A program made the position numbers and the translations under genes. Positions 51,367-61,495 of a DNA stretch of 64,000 nucleotides are shown here, piece after piece. Below the pieces are notes generated by a model. The model worked only from the letters and a program-made list of their open reading frames with translations. It did no database searches and was not told the DNA's origin. The first letter of the stretch is position 1. The number at the start of each line of letters is the position of its first letter. This DNA is from Ruania zhangjianzhongii (GTDB lineage: Bacteria > Actinomycetota > Actinomycetes > Actinomycetales > Beutenbergiaceae), in the NCBI RefSeq assembly GCF_008000995.1, contig NZ_CP042828.1:3338882-3402881 (forward strand), read 5' to 3'.

Positions 51367-52087
51367 TTAGCCGACCAATCCAAACAAAATCGCGAAGGGT
51401 GGGAGGAGGAAGCCCAGCGTGACCACGACGGCCACGAGGGTTGCCAGCATGTTCAGTTGGCGGCGGCGCCGCTGGCTGGTGTTCGCACCGAGGGATGCCA
51501 GTGCTGCCCAGACGCCGTGCCGCAGGTGGAACCCGACGGCGAGCAAGGCGATGGTGTAGGAGAGCACCACCCACCAGATCTCGAAACCGTTCACCACCCG
51601 CTCGTACGGGCTGTCGGTGGCGCCACCCGGGGCGATCGTGTTCCAGGTCAGGTGCAGCAGGTGATACACCACGAAGAGCACGATGATGATCCCACCCCCA
51701 GCGCATCGTGAATGAGGCGTAGGAACGCTGGCTACCGCGGGGGGCCTTCTTGGACTCGTAGCGGCCGCCGCCGCCCCCGGCGGTGGCTACCCGAGCGCGG
51801 CGCCATAGGGTGACCGCGGAGAAAATGTGTATCCCGATCGCCACCAACAGCACCACGCGGATAATCCACAGCACTCCGGCGTAGGGCAGCATCGGCTCGC
51901 CCATCTCGCGCAGGTGGTGGGAGTACTCGTCAAAGGCCGCCTGACCGGAGAAAACCTTCAGGTTCCCGTACATGTGCGCCAGCAGGAAGAGCACGACTAT
52001 CAGTCCGCTGATCGCCATCGCGACCTTGAGGACGACGGTCGATCGCCATACCGATCTGGCCGTAGTTGTCACCGTTCGCGTTGCCAC
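51367..52087 (-). pseudogene. sdhC: Succinate dehydrogenase cytochrome b subunit, frameshifted
   Basis: The single-subunit, five-helix, two-haem membrane anchor. Frame 1 covers 52087 to about 51700 (KVAMAISGLIVVLFLLAHMYGNLKVF, YASFTMRW); the rest (IIIVLFVVYHLLHLTWN, FHLRHGVWAALASLG, to LFGLVG) is in another frame. One extra base in the run CCCCC at 51695-51699 (GGGGG in the mRNA) causes the shift; removing it gives 239 residues, the usual length. Because both halves are intact and the operon complete, a sequencing error is likelier than real loss. sdhC is presumably needed. Confidence 0.9.
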
Positions 52088-52156
52088 CCTTCTAACTTAG
52101 CCCCTTCCGGCGACGCCGAGGTGCAGGACCAGCCGGGAGGTGACGAACTGTCCGCA

Positions 52157-52239
52157 TCGCACGGCGGGCGGCAGCCGGGTAGAGACGGGCGGCAGCCGGG
52201 CAGCGACGCGCGGCCGGCCAGCGGCCGCCCGCCGTGCGA
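52157..52239. repeat. 16-bp inverted repeat enclosing a 21-bp tandem repeat
   Basis: TCGCACGGCGGGCGGC (52157-52172) and its exact complement (52224-52239). Between and overlapping them a 21-base unit starting GGGCGGCAGCCGGG occurs twice (52166-52186, 52187-52207). It lies between sdhC and the end of an ABC transporter operon, and probably acts as a terminator for that operon. Confidence 0.7.
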
Positions 52240-52245
52240 GTCAGG

Positions 52246-53058
52246 TCACCGGGACATGGTCAGGCTGCTGGCGAAGAACCGCTGGGCACTGAGGAAGAGC
52301 ACCAACGTCGGGATGGACACCACGAGGGCGGTCGCCAGCGCCACCGGCGGCCCGACGCTGTAGATGCCACCGGTCAGCTGCGCCAGTGCCGCCTGCACCG
52401 GCCGGATCTCCGGACTGGTGGAGAGCGTGATCCCGAACAGCAGGTCGTTCCAGATCCAGGTGAACTGGAACACGAACGCCGCCATCAGGCTGGCCTTGAT
52501 CAGCGGCAGGTGGATCTGGAAGAACAGCCTGCCCCAACCGGCACCGTCCAGCTGCGCAGCCTCGGCGATCTCCTCCGGAACGGTCATCAGATAGTTCCGG
52601 ATGAGGAAGTGCGCGAACGGGATGCAGATCGCCACGTAGATGATCATCAGACCGAACTGGGTGTCATAGATGGCGGTCTGGTTGTAGGCCTTGAACAGCG
52701 GCGGCAGGAAGATCTGCAACGGCAGCAGAGTGCCGGTGTAGATGAGCCAGAACCACAGCGCCGGTCGCTTCACCGGCATCACGACCACTGCGAACGAGGC
52801 CAGCGCCGCGAACACCACGGCGCCCAGTCCGCCGGTGACCGCATACAGCAGCGAGTTCAGCAGTCCGCTACCGATGTCGGCCTGTTCGGCCGCCACGTTC
52901 AGGTTCTCCAGCAGCCCGAAGCTCCCGGGCCACCAGCTCGCCTCGCCGGCGTAGTCGCTCATCGGAGTGATCGCGTTCACCACCAGCAGGTAGAGCGGTA
53001 CCAGCCACGCTGCGGACACCAGGGTGAGCAGCAGATAACGAATCGTCAGTCGTGCCAT
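52246..53058 (-). CDS. Carbohydrate ABC transporter permease (MalG type)
   Basis: 270 residues, six helices. The EAA loop that contacts the ATPase reads EEIAEAAQLDGAGWGRLFFQIHLPL. The C-terminus LSAQRFFASSLTMSR is typical of MalG-like CUT1 permeases. It is 3 bases after the MalF-type gene. No ATPase gene is present, so a shared MsiK-type ATPase is presumably encoded elsewhere. Confidence 0.93.
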   Translation of the reverse strand: MARLTIRYLLLTLVSAAWLVPLYLLVVNAITPMSDYAGEASWWPGSFGLLENLNVAAEQADIGSGLLNSLLYAVTGGLGAVVFAALASFAVVVMPVKRPALWFWLIYTGTLLPLQIFLPPLFKAYNQTAIYDTQFGLMIIYVAICIPFAHFLIRNYLMTVPEEIAEAAQLDGAGWGRLFFQIHLPLIKASLMAAFVFQFTWIWNDLLFGITLSTSPEIRPVQAALAQLTGGIYSVGPPVALATALVVSIPTLVLFLSAQRFFASSLTMSR

Positions 53059-53061
53059 CGG

Positions 53062-54027
53062 TTATCGACTCCTCCGGGGCATCTGGGCGCGAAGGTAGAT
53101 CCAGGACGTGACCACCACGATGATCGTGAGCACCACGGCCACCGCGGACCCGACCCCGTACTGCCCGAGCACGAAGGTCCGGCGGTACATGGTCACCGCG
53201 AGCGCCTCGCTCACCTGGCCGGGCCCGCCACCGGTGAGCACCCAGATCAGGTCGAAGACGCGCAGCCCGTTCGTCAGCGAGATGCCGATCACCACCACGG
53301 TGATGGCGCGCAGCTGCGGAAAGATGATCTGCCAGAACAGTGCCGGGCCCTTGGCCCCGTCCAGCTGCCCCGCCTCGATGGTCTCCTTCGGCACGGCATT
53401 CAGGCCGACCAGGAAGAGGATCACCGCGACCCCGGACACCTGCCAGACGTAGACCCCGATCATCACCAGGGTGTTCACCGGCCAGGTCAGCAGCCAGCCC
53501 TGGGCGAGGGATCCCAGCCCGACGCCGGCGAGCACGGTGTTGATCGGCCCTTCGGTGCTAAGCAGGAAGGACCAGATAGTTCCCGTCGCTACACCGGAGA
53601 GGGCGTAGGGAACGATGAAGACCAGCTGGAAGATCTTCCCGAACCGCAGGTGTTGGGTGAACGTAGCGATCGCCAGTCCCACCCCTGCCGGGAGCAGGAT
53701 CGCACCCACGGTCCACAGCACGGTGTTCAGCAGCGAGTGCAGGAAACCGGCATCGCGCATCAACGCGATGTAGTTGTCCAGACCGATGAAGGTCGGCGGC
53801 TCGAGGCCGTTGTCCTGGGTGAAGCTCTGATAGGTGGTCAGAGCGAACGGAACGAGGAGGAGGACTCCCACGACAAGGACAGAGGGTGCCAGAAATGCGC
53901 CGTTCTGCACTGTGGTCGCGAAGGTCGACCGCGTTCGCGCGGCTGGGCGCGGGCGGCCGGTTCGGCCGGGCCGCCTTCGACCGTTCTTTGAAGGCGGCCC
54001 GTCTGCCTGAAGGTTTGCCGTGGCCAT
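53062..54027 (-). CDS. Carbohydrate ABC transporter permease (MalF type)
   Basis: 321 residues from ATG 54027, six helices. A basic N-terminal tail (SKNGRRRPGRTGRPRPAAR) precedes helix 1. The EAA loop is KETIEAGQLDGAKGPALFWQ. It overlaps the binding-protein gene's stop region by 10 bases on the same strand, so the two are tightly coupled. Confidence 0.93.
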   Translation of the reverse strand: MATANLQADGPPSKNGRRRPGRTGRPRPAARTRSTFATTVQNGAFLAPSVLVVGVLLLVPFALTTYQSFTQDNGLEPPTFIGLDNYIALMRDAGFLHSLLNTVLWTVGAILLPAGVGLAIATFTQHLRFGKIFQLVFIVPYALSGVATGTIWSFLLSTEGPINTVLAGVGLGSLAQGWLLTWPVNTLVMIGVYVWQVSGVAVILFLVGLNAVPKETIEAGQLDGAKGPALFWQIIFPQLRAITVVVIGISLTNGLRVFDLIWVLTGGGPGQVSEALAVTMYRRTFVLGQYGVGSAVAVVLTIIVVVTSWIYLRAQMPRRSR

Positions 54028-54035
54028 CGAGGTGC

Positions 54036-55310
54036 CTATTCGCCGTCGTTCCAGTTGGCCCACTCGGTCTCCGACCGGTCGGCCATCGCGGACAGGGTGC
54101 TATCGATCGCACCCTCGGACGGGTCGGCCATGAACGCGGCGAGATCCTGCACGTTGCCCTCGACCAAGGCCGGCGGACTGGCTTCCCAGTAGCGGGTGAG
54201 CACCTGGTACTCGTTCTCGGCCACGTCAGCCGAGACGGTATCCAGCACCGGGTTCGGCGGCGTGACCTCCACGGTGGGGCTCATCCCCTGCGACTCCTCG
54301 AGCGCAGCGGACTGTGCGTCCGGGCTGACCAGGTTCAACAGCCAGTCGGCCGCATCCTCGGTCTGGTCACCACCGGAGGCAGCAGCGATGATCCCGCTCT
54401 CGGAGATCACCGACGGCGGCGTCCCGTCCTCGATCACCGGCATCACGAAGGCTCCGTAGTCGTCCTCGGTCAGGCCAGCCTCGACGAACGAGCCGTTCCG
54501 CCACGCGCCCGCCACGGTCATCGCGACGTTCCCGGAGGCCAGCATCGAGGGTTCGTCCGCCCACGGGGTGTCCGCGGGGGTGAAGTAGTCGCTCTCGTAC
54601 ATCTCGAGCCACAGCTCCATCACCTCCCGGACCTCGGGGTCGGTGTACTCGGCGTCCCCGCTGGTCAGGTCGATGTACAGCTGCGGGTCGGTCTTGCTGA
54701 GCAGTTCCTCGAACCAGATGAACGAGGTCCATCCGCCGTCGATCGTGGCGAAGAACGGGGTGATGTCCTCTTCGGCGATCGCGTCGGCATTCGCGGTGAA
54801 CTGTTCCCAGGTGGTCGGCACCTCGAGGCCGAGGTCGGCGTAGATCTGCTTGTTGTAGTAGACCACCCAGTAGTTCGCGTCGAACGGCATCGCATACACG
54901 CTGCCGTCGTAGGAGAAGGCGTCCCGAGTGGAGTCGTCCAGCCACCCGTTCGCGACGGCTTCGTCCCACTGTGCGGTGATGTCCAGGAGTCCGTCGCTGC
55001 GGGCGAGCTCCTGGAGGCGGTACCCGTTCCACCACTTCAGCAGGTCGGGCGTGCTCGCCGAGGTGAGCGAGGACCGGATCACCTGCTGGTAGTTCTCGGT
55101 GGACTGGACCGTGCGGGGCGCGAACTGGAGGCCGGTCGCTTCTTCGGTGACCGCGGCCGCTGCCTCGAGCTGAGGCAGCACTGCCGCTTCGTCACCGATG
55201 TAGTCGAGAGTGCTCTCGTCCGAGCTTGCTGTCTGTGAACCTTGGCTGCAGGCGGCGAGCATCATGGCAGCAGCTGCCATGGCTCCCACCATCACGGGGG
55301 TACGTCTCAC
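54036..55310 (-). CDS. Sugar-binding lipoprotein of an ABC importer
   Basis: 424 residues from GTG 55310 (AGGAG 6 bases upstream). Signal peptide with lipobox LAAC (Cys21), then a family 1 extracellular solute-binding fold (TPDLLKWWNGYRL, NYWVVYYNKQIYADLGLEVP, WADEPSMLASGNVAMTVAGA). The lipid-anchored protein captures the sugar outside the cell. It lies 82 bases after the glycosidase gene. Related to the second binding protein of the locus (shared YWVxYYNxQxxxD region). Confidence 0.93.
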   Translation of the reverse strand: MRRTPVMVGAMAAAAMMLAACSQGSQTASSDESTLDYIGDEAAVLPQLEAAAAVTEEATGLQFAPRTVQSTENYQQVIRSSLTSASTPDLLKWWNGYRLQELARSDGLLDITAQWDEAVANGWLDDSTRDAFSYDGSVYAMPFDANYWVVYYNKQIYADLGLEVPTTWEQFTANADAIAEEDITPFFATIDGGWTSFIWFEELLSKTDPQLYIDLTSGDAEYTDPEVREVMELWLEMYESDYFTPADTPWADEPSMLASGNVAMTVAGAWRNGSFVEAGLTEDDYGAFVMPVIEDGTPPSVISESGIIAAASGGDQTEDAADWLLNLVSPDAQSAALEESQGMSPTVEVTPPNPVLDTVSADVAENEYQVLTRYWEASPPALVEGNVQDLAAFMADPSEGAIDSTLSAMADRSETEWANWNDGE

Positions 55311-55392
55311 GATCACTCCTTTGGATTCGTCTTGCGTGGGGGTACGTCCTCTACTGCGCGGCCTGTCGTGGCGGCCGCGTTGCCCTGGAGCG

Positions 55393-57468
55393 TCACTGCC
55401 GGGTCGCTGCCTCCGCATCTACGTCGTAGCTGACCCCGGCTACCCGGAGTCCGCGGAGCACGGCATCGGCGTCCACCTCGGCCAGCTTCGGACTGGCGGT
55501 CACGGTGCCGGAGGGGTCCACCTGCACGCCGAAGATGCCGGAGATGATCAGCTCCACCCAGGAACCCGCCGACGAGCAGGACCAGTCGATCAGGTACGGG
55601 AACTGCGGCGGGGTCTTGCGCGCTCCCCCATTCAGCGGCTCGGCCGCCTCCTCCACGAAGTGCGCCTGCCCGGGAGGCCCCTGGTTGGTGCTCCGCGCCA
55701 GACCGGGCAGCCACTGGGCCACCACGTCCGGGCGGCCCAGGTCGATCACGGCCCGGGCCGCGTCCGGCGGCCATGCCGGGTAGGCGCCGTTCCACTGGTG
55801 GTCGGCGCGCAGCGAGTAGCCGGCGTCGGGGTCGTGGGGGGACAGGGCCCGCATCCAGGACGGGCTCTGCAGCTCGCGGGTGAAGAAGTCCACCATCTCC
55901 GCACGCACCTGCTCGTCCAGGTCGTCGGCGATCGTGGTGCCGACGGTGGCGAAGTCGTAGCAGTGCCGGGTGGGCACCAGGGTCCCGTCGGGCTGGCGGG
56001 CGTGGAAGAACCCGGCGCCGGGGATGTACAGCTCCTTCACCAGCTCGACGAGCTCGTCGGCCTCCGTGCGCAGCTGCGTGGCTTCCTCGGCGTCCCCGTC
56101 CAGCTCGGCCAGCCGGGCGGCGGTGCGCAGGCACCAGACGTTCGCCGCGTTCAGGCTGGCCACCTCGTGCACGTAGGAGGAGACGCACTCGAGCAGGTTG
56201 TCGATCTCGCCGTAGTCGGCCAGCCCGCTGGCGGAGCGGATCCGGTGCCAGGCGCGCGCCCAGGAACGGACGTGGTCGCGCATCGGCCGAGCGACGCCGC
56301 CGGGGGTGGTGTGCTCCTCACCGAGGAACGCCTGGTCCCCGGTGTAGGCCACGTAGTCGCGAACCAGACGGGTCATCGCGTAGTGGTTCACCGAGTACCA
56401 GTAGCCGACCGGTCCGCCGGTGAGCCACTCGGTGCCGAAGTGGGAGTCGATGTCCAGGCCCACCCAGTGCCCGAGCTGACGGCGCATCACGGCCGGGTCG
56501 AGCAGCGCGTGTACCTGGGAGGAGAGCGAGTAGTCCCAGATGAACGTGGTGGTCTGCCAGTACCGCGGCATCAGGGTGTCGTAGGTGCGCCCAAGCACGG
56601 AGGCCGGGTTGTCCCGGCGGAACCAGAGCACGCCGACGGCGCCCCACCAGTAGAGCTTTCGCAGCGCCTCGTTGCTGGTGTCCAGCACGGGCAGGCTGCC
56701 GGAGAACTCGTCGTTGCCGGCGTCGAACATGGCCGCGAGCTTGGCGTTCCAGGTGCTCTCGCTCACCGCCGCGGCCTGATCCAGCCCAGCCACCAGGGCG
56801 TCCGCGGCACCGGCCGCCGCTGCCTCGGTGGCAGCGATGGCGTGCACATACCCCCCGGTCACACTGCCCCCGGCGGGCACCTCGACCTCGGCCTCCACTA
56901 CGCGGTCCCCGCCGTCGATGAGGACGGCACCCTCGGGCAGCACGAGCTCCTGGGCGGACCAGGCGCTCTGGTCGGTGCCGAGCACTCGGGCCCCAGCCCG
57001 GGTGGTGGTGTTGGCGGCTTGCGGGGGCTCGGCGGACAGCCAGGCCTCGCTGGCGCGGGTCACTGTGGAGGTGAGCCAGACCCCGAGGCGCAGGGTGCGC
57101 GCCGGGCCGGTGTTGCGCACCTGCAGCTGGACCGCCACCCCGGGCTGGCCCGGCGGGCACACGGTGACGGTCTCGATCTCCCAGCCGTCGATCGTGGTAC
57201 GGCGCTCCACCCGGTCCGGGCGCCACCGCACGCGCACCGGCTGACCGTAGGAACGGGCCAGCCGGCCGCCCAGGTAGAGCTGGCCGGAGATGGAGTCTCC
57301 CTGAGAGATCGGGGGCACGTTCAGGCTGCGGACGGCGAGGACATCGTGGTCCACCTGGGCGGTGGCCCAGTGGTTGGTCAGCCCGGGCGGGTTGACCATG
57401 TCGTCGAAACGGTCCAGGTCCTCGTCACCGGCCAGGTCGGCGCAGGTCGGGATGAGCGGGTTCGGCAC
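55393..57468 (-). CDS. Probable (alpha/alpha)6-barrel glycoside hydrolase, family not certain
   Basis: 691 residues, no signal peptide, so intracellular. An N-terminal beta-rich part (residues about 1-220) is followed by a helical barrel with RYWQTTTFIWDYSLSSQVHA, GWYSVNHYAMTRLV-like YWYSVNHY, NLLECVSSYVHEVASLNAAN and FATVGTTIADDLDEQ, and a short C-terminal beta domain (WVELIISGIFGVQVDPSG). This layout is like GH63, GH78 and similar inverting enzymes. I cannot fix the family. It probably hydrolyses the oligosaccharide imported by the adjacent transporter. Confidence 0.72.
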   Translation of the reverse strand: MPNPLIPTCADLAGDEDLDRFDDMVNPPGLTNHWATAQVDHDVLAVRSLNVPPISQGDSISGQLYLGGRLARSYGQPVRVRWRPDRVERRTTIDGWEIETVTVCPPGQPGVAVQLQVRNTGPARTLRLGVWLTSTVTRASEAWLSAEPPQAANTTTRAGARVLGTDQSAWSAQELVLPEGAVLIDGGDRVVEAEVEVPAGGSVTGGYVHAIAATEAAAAGAADALVAGLDQAAAVSESTWNAKLAAMFDAGNDEFSGSLPVLDTSNEALRKLYWWGAVGVLWFRRDNPASVLGRTYDTLMPRYWQTTTFIWDYSLSSQVHALLDPAVMRRQLGHWVGLDIDSHFGTEWLTGGPVGYWYSVNHYAMTRLVRDYVAYTGDQAFLGEEHTTPGGVARPMRDHVRSWARAWHRIRSASGLADYGEIDNLLECVSSYVHEVASLNAANVWCLRTAARLAELDGDAEEATQLRTEADELVELVKELYIPGAGFFHARQPDGTLVPTRHCYDFATVGTTIADDLDEQVRAEMVDFFTRELQSPSWMRALSPHDPDAGYSLRADHQWNGAYPAWPPDAARAVIDLGRPDVVAQWLPGLARSTNQGPPGQAHFVEEAAEPLNGGARKTPPQFPYLIDWSCSSAGSWVELIISGIFGVQVDPSGTVTASPKLAEVDADAVLRGLRVAGVSYDVDAEAATRQ

Positions 57469-57526
57469 GTGGGTCTCTCCTGTTGCTCAGGTCGCGTGGG
57501 TCGGTGTCGTCATCGGGTCAGTTCCC

Positions 57527-58498
57527 TCAGCCGGGGAGCTGCTGGTGCAGCCAGCCGGCCAGGTGGGCTTCGTCGTGCGGGCCGCCGGCCTCGTGGCCGT
57601 TGTAAGGCCACGTCCGTACCTCGGGCCGCACCTGGCCAAGAGCGTTGATCGCGCCGAAGATGCCCGACGGTGGGCAGATCAGGTCGGTCAGACCGACCGA
57701 GATCCAGGTCGGGCAGGCGATCTGCGGGGTGAGGAAGGTGAGGTCCACATGGTCAAGCACGTCGAGGACCTGCTCGGCGCGGTCACGGTACAGCGCAAGG
57801 TAGGCGGACAGCTCGCCGTACGGGACGGCGTCGGTCAGCTGCAGGTTGCGGGCGATCCCGCAGAGGAACGGCGCACGGGCTCCGGTGGCGGCCACCCTCG
57901 GGTTCAGCGCTGCGGCGGCCAGCGCCATCGCCCCGCCCTGGCTGTGCCCGATGGTGGCGATCCGATCGGGGTCGGTACCGGGAAGCTCAGCCGCGGCGTC
58001 CACGGCCAGTGCCGCATCGGTGAGCAGACGGCGGTAGTACAGCTGGTACGGGTGCTCCACCCCGCGGGTGAGCAGCCCGGGGGTTGCCGGGCCGCTGCCG
58101 TGCGGGTCCGGGGTGTCACCGGTGTTCCAGATACCGCCCTGGCCGCGGGAGTCCACCACCAGCTGGGCGAAGCCGTGCGCGGCCCAGGTGAGGCGTTCGT
58201 GCACCAGTCCGCGCCCGCCGCCGTAGCCGAGGAACTCCACCACCACCGGGAGCCGGTCGCCGAGCCCACGCGGTACCAGGTGCCAGGCGTGCACGTCGTG
58301 GCCGCCGAATCCGGAGAAGGTCACGTCATAGGCGTCCAGCACCGCCAGGCCGGCGTCGACCGCCTGATAGCGCACCGATCCGCCAGCGGCGCGACTCTGC
58401 GCCAGCGTGCGCTGCCAGTACTCGGTGTGCCCGGGCGGCGCCGCCCGGGCGGTGCGGTAGCTGCGCAGCTGCTCCAGCGGCAGGTCGAACTGCGGCAT
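57527..58498 (-). CDS. CE7 family acetyl esterase (acetylxylan esterase/cephalosporin C deacetylase)
   Basis: 323 residues from ATG 58498 (overlaps the upstream stop, ATGA; GTG 58507 also open). The CE7 marks are all here: RGQ (118-120), GHSQGG with Ser186, Asp272 (VGLTDLICPP) and His302 (NGHEAGG). Removes acetyl groups from short xylo-oligosaccharides. No signal peptide, so it acts in the cytoplasm after import. Confidence 0.92.
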   Translation of the reverse strand: MPQFDLPLEQLRSYRTARAAPPGHTEYWQRTLAQSRAAGGSVRYQAVDAGLAVLDAYDVTFSGFGGHDVHAWHLVPRGLGDRLPVVVEFLGYGGGRGLVHERLTWAAHGFAQLVVDSRGQGGIWNTGDTPDPHGSGPATPGLLTRGVEHPYQLYYRRLLTDAALAVDAAAELPGTDPDRIATIGHSQGGAMALAAAALNPRVAATGARAPFLCGIARNLQLTDAVPYGELSAYLALYRDRAEQVLDVLDHVDLTFLTPQIACPTWISVGLTDLICPPSGIFGAINALGQVRPEVRTWPYNGHEAGGPHDEAHLAGWLHQQLPG

Positions 58499-59769
58499 CA
58501 GGGCCACCTGGCGTACTCGGCGGCCAGAGCCGGAGGCAGCCGGTCGTCGGTGTGATCGGCGAAATCGCTGTTCGGCAGCAGCGGATACCAGTCCGGCCGG
58601 CCGGGGTCGCGGTCGTAGGGGTAGGGGCCGAGCTCGCGGTAGAGCTCGGCATACTCGGCCACCTTGTCCCGGTCCAGGGTGACCCCCAGTCCCGGTTCGG
58701 TGGGCACAGCCATCTTCCCGTCGGTGTACGGCCGCAGTCCCCCGGTCACCACATCGTCGAGCAGGTGGTGGTAGTGCGCGTCCGCAGCGAAACTCAGGTT
58801 CGGTAGCGCCGCGCCCAGGTGCAGCATGGTGGCGAGCTGGATGCCCAGCTCGCCGGAGGAGTGCACGGCGATCCCGAGCCCGAAGGTCTCACAGATGTTG
58901 CCGGCGCGGATGCACGCCCGGATCCCGCCCCAGAAGGTGGTGTCCAGCAGGATCACGTCCACCGCCGGGTGGAGCACGTTCGCGGCCAGCTGCTCGAAGT
59001 TGACCACCACGGTGTTCGTGGCCAGCGGCACCCGGGTGTTCTCCCGCACCCGGCGCATCCCGGTCAGCCCGTAGACCGGGTCCTCCAGGTAGTCGTTCGG
59101 CAGGTCCTCGATCGCGTGGGCGAACCGGATCGACTCCTCCACACTGAGCGCACCGTTCGGGTCGTACCGGAACCGGTCCTGCGGAAAAGCCTCCGCCAGG
59201 GCGCGGTAGCCGGCCAGCTCGACGTCGGTCTCGAACACTCCGGACTTGAGCTTGTGCACCCGGAAGCCGTGCTTCTCCTTCAGCCGGCCGGCCTCGGCGA
59301 CCAGCTGGTCGATGGTGCGCACCTCGCCGGTACCGTCCCGGCCCGGGTAGCGGTAGAACAGGTAGGAGGCGAACTCCACCTCGTCACGCACCTTGCCGCC
59401 GAGCAGATCGTGCACCGGCAGCCCGGCGTGCTGGCCCACCAGGTCCAGGCAGGCGAACTCGATCGCCGCCAGCAGCTGGGTCCGGTTGTTGTACAGGCTC
59501 GCCGTCGGGTTGGCGATCATGAACCGCAGCGCCTCGAGGTTCGCCGGATCATGGCCTTCCAGGTACGGCTGCAGGGCGAGGATCGCTGCTTCGGCGCTCT
59601 GCCCGCCGCCACCCATCTCCCCCAGGCCGATCAGCCCGTTCGTGGTCTCGACCTCCACGATCGTGCGCACGAACCGGCCCCAGTGTGCTCCGTTGGAGTG
59701 CCGCAGCGGCGCCTCCAGCGGCACAGCCACAGTGGTCGCCCGAACCTGGGCGATACGAAGCGAACTCAT
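58498..59769 (-). CDS. Enolase-superfamily sugar-acid dehydratase, glucarate-dehydratase-like
   Basis: 423 residues. Catalytic KxK at Lys173/Lys175 (VHKLKSG), metal ligands Asp203 (RYDPNGA), Glu229 and Asn252, Asp276, and His303 ([10 protein letters not shown]). Spacing matches D-glucarate dehydratase. The C-terminal 30 residues ([20 protein letters not shown]) are also typical of that branch. It dehydrates an acid sugar; the exact substrate is not proven. Coupled to the esterase downstream. Confidence 0.88.
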   Translation of the reverse strand: MSSLRIAQVRATTVAVPLEAPLRHSNGAHWGRFVRTIVEVETTNGLIGLGEMGGGGQSAEAAILALQPYLEGHDPANLEALRFMIANPTASLYNNRTQLLAAIEFACLDLVGQHAGLPVHDLLGGKVRDEVEFASYLFYRYPGRDGTGEVRTIDQLVAEAGRLKEKHGFRVHKLKSGVFETDVELAGYRALAEAFPQDRFRYDPNGALSVEESIRFAHAIEDLPNDYLEDPVYGLTGMRRVRENTRVPLATNTVVVNFEQLAANVLHPAVDVILLDTTFWGGIRACIRAGNICETFGLGIAVHSSGELGIQLATMLHLGAALPNLSFAADAHYHHLLDDVVTGGLRPYTDGKMAVPTEPGLGVTLDRDKVAEYAELYRELGPYPYDRDPGRPDWYPLLPNSDFADHTDDRLPPALAAEYARWP

Positions 59770-59770
59770 C

Positions 59771-60643
59771 TCAGCGGTTCTCCTTGGTGTCGTCTTCGGG
59801 CAGGACGACGGCGTTGCCCGCGGTGAGTCCGCCGTCGACCTTGATATCGGCTCCGGTCACGAACGAGGCGTGCGGGCCGAGCAGGTAGGCGACCACATCG
59901 GCCACCTCCCGGGGCTGGGCGACCCGGCCGATCGGGTGTGATCGGCCCCAGTCGGCCACGATGGCCTCCACCTCGGCCTCGTTCTCGGCATGCAGCCCGG
60001 CGGCCCAGCGCAGCATCGGGGTGTCCACCGAGCCGGGGCAGACCGCGTTCACCCGGATCCCCTCTCCGGCGTGGTCCACCGCCATCGCGCGGTTCAGGGA
60101 GAGCAGCGCACCCTTGGTCGTGGCGTAGGCGGCCACACCCTGCTGAGCCACGTAGGCCTGAACGGAGGAGACCAGCACGACGGCGCCGCCGCCGTGGCTG
60201 CGGATCTGCGGGATGGCCAGGTGGGCGGCCAGGAAGGCCCCGCGCACGTTCACGTCCATCGTGCGGTCGTAGGTGGTCATCTCGGTGGCATCGACAGTGC
60301 CGTAGGTCTGGATGCCGGCGGCGCAGACCAGGGAGTCGATCCCGCCGTCGGTGGCGATCTGATCGAACGCTGCGGTCATCGCCGCCTCGTCGGTCACATC
60401 GGCCGGGACGGCAACGATCCGCCCGGCGCCGACCGGCCGTGCGGCGAGCGCCTCGAGGGCGCGTACGTTCACGTCGATGGCATACACCACCGCGCCCTGC
60501 TCGGCGAGCAGCAGTGCGGCCGCCTCACCGATCCCGGCGGCGGCCCCGGTGACGGCCGCTCGCCGTGGCGGATGGCCGCCCGGCTGCGCCGGGTGAGTGG
60601 ACAGATCTCGGTGAGCTCCGCCGTCGGGCTGGGATACGGACAT
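59771..60643 (-). CDS. SDR family oxidoreductase
   Basis: 290 residues from ATG 60643 (GGAGG 6 bases upstream). NAD(P)-binding TGAAAGIG at residues 32-39, [12 protein letters not shown], catalytic Ser (VLVSSVQAY), YATTK, and CPGSVDTPM. An N-terminal tail of about 25 residues is unusual. In this operon it may oxidise a sugar or sugar lactone to feed the dehydratase whose gene follows one base later. Confidence 0.92.
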   Translation of the reverse strand: MSVSQPDGGAHRDLSTHPAQPGGHPPRRAAVTGAAAGIGEAAALLLAEQGAVVYAIDVNVRALEALAARPVGAGRIVAVPADVTDEAAMTAAFDQIATDGGIDSLVCAAGIQTYGTVDATEMTTYDRTMDVNVRGAFLAAHLAIPQIRSHGGGAVVLVSSVQAYVAQQGVAAYATTKGALLSLNRAMAVDHAGEGIRVNAVCPGSVDTPMLRWAAGLHAENEAEVEAIVADWGRSHPIGRVAQPREVADVVAYLLGPHASFVTGADIKVDGGLTAGNAVVLPEDDTKENR

Positions 60644-60671
60644 GGCGACCTCCGGACAGATAGGGCAACGA

Positions 60672-61481
60672 CTAGAACTGGCCCAGGGACAGGCCCCGGG
60701 TGAAGATGCGCTGGGTGGCCAGGAACAGCACCACGGTGGGCAGCGAGACCAGCAGGCCACCGGCGAGCACTGTGGACATCGTCGAACCGCCGTAGGTGCT
60801 CTGCAGTGCCGAGAGCGCGGTGACGATGGGGCGCACCTCCGCCGACTGGGTCAGGGTGAGCCCGAGGAGCAGGTCGTTCCAGACGAACGTCGCCTGCAGG
60901 ATGAACACCGCCACCAGCGCCGGCACGGCCATCGGCAGGTAGATCCGCCAGAAGATCCGCCAGGTGCTGGCGCCGTCCACTACTGCGGCCTCGAACACGT
61001 GGTGCGCCACCCCGGTGAAGAAGTTGCGCATCACGAACGCCGAGAACGGCACCGCGATCACGGTGTAGACCAGGATCATCCCGAGCCGGGTGTTGAACAG
61101 TCCCGTCTGGGCATATCCGACGAACAGGGGCATCAGGATCATCTGGAGCGGGAAGATGGATGCGGCGAAGATCACCACGAGCCAGAAGAACCCGTTCCGC
61201 AGCCGGAGCGCCACGATGGCGAACCCGGCGGCAGCACCGACCACCACGGCGATCGCCGGGGCGACGATCGCGTAGATCGCCGTGGAGAGCACACCACTGT
61301 TCAGCTTTCCCCGGCTCCAGGCATCGAGCATGTTCTGCCAGAGTCCGCCCAGGGTCCCTGGCTCCCACAGGCCGTAGCTGCCGAACTCCGCAGGAAGCTT
61401 CGAGGCGTTCGCCAGCAGCAGGTACACCGGTACCAGCCAGATCAGGCCGAGGACACCGAGCACGATCTTGCGCGCGAGCAT
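60672..61481 (-). CDS. Carbohydrate ABC transporter permease (MalG type), second system
   Basis: 269 residues from ATG 61481 with AGGAAGGAG upstream; six helices. The EAA loop reads HHVFEAAVVDGASTWRIFWR. It ends RIFTRGLSLGQF. Gene order binding protein-MalF-MalG repeats that of the first system, suggesting an old duplication. It is followed 28 bases on by the SDR gene. Confidence 0.93.
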   Translation of the reverse strand: MLARKIVLGVLGLIWLVPVYLLLANASKLPAEFGSYGLWEPGTLGGLWQNMLDAWSRGKLNSGVLSTAIYAIVAPAIAVVVGAAAGFAIVALRLRNGFFWLVVIFAASIFPLQMILMPLFVGYAQTGLFNTRLGMILVYTVIAVPFSAFVMRNFFTGVAHHVFEAAVVDGASTWRIFWRIYLPMAVPALVAVFILQATFVWNDLLLGLTLTQSAEVRPIVTALSALQSTYGGSTMSTVLAGGLLVSLPTVVLFLATQRIFTRGLSLGQF

Positions 61482-61495
61482 AGTGGGCTCCTTCC

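Noticed and set aside
51695-51699. Programmed ribosomal frameshift in sdhC
   Set aside because: No slippery heptamer or downstream structure is evident, and related sdhC genes need no frameshift; a homopolymer error is simpler.
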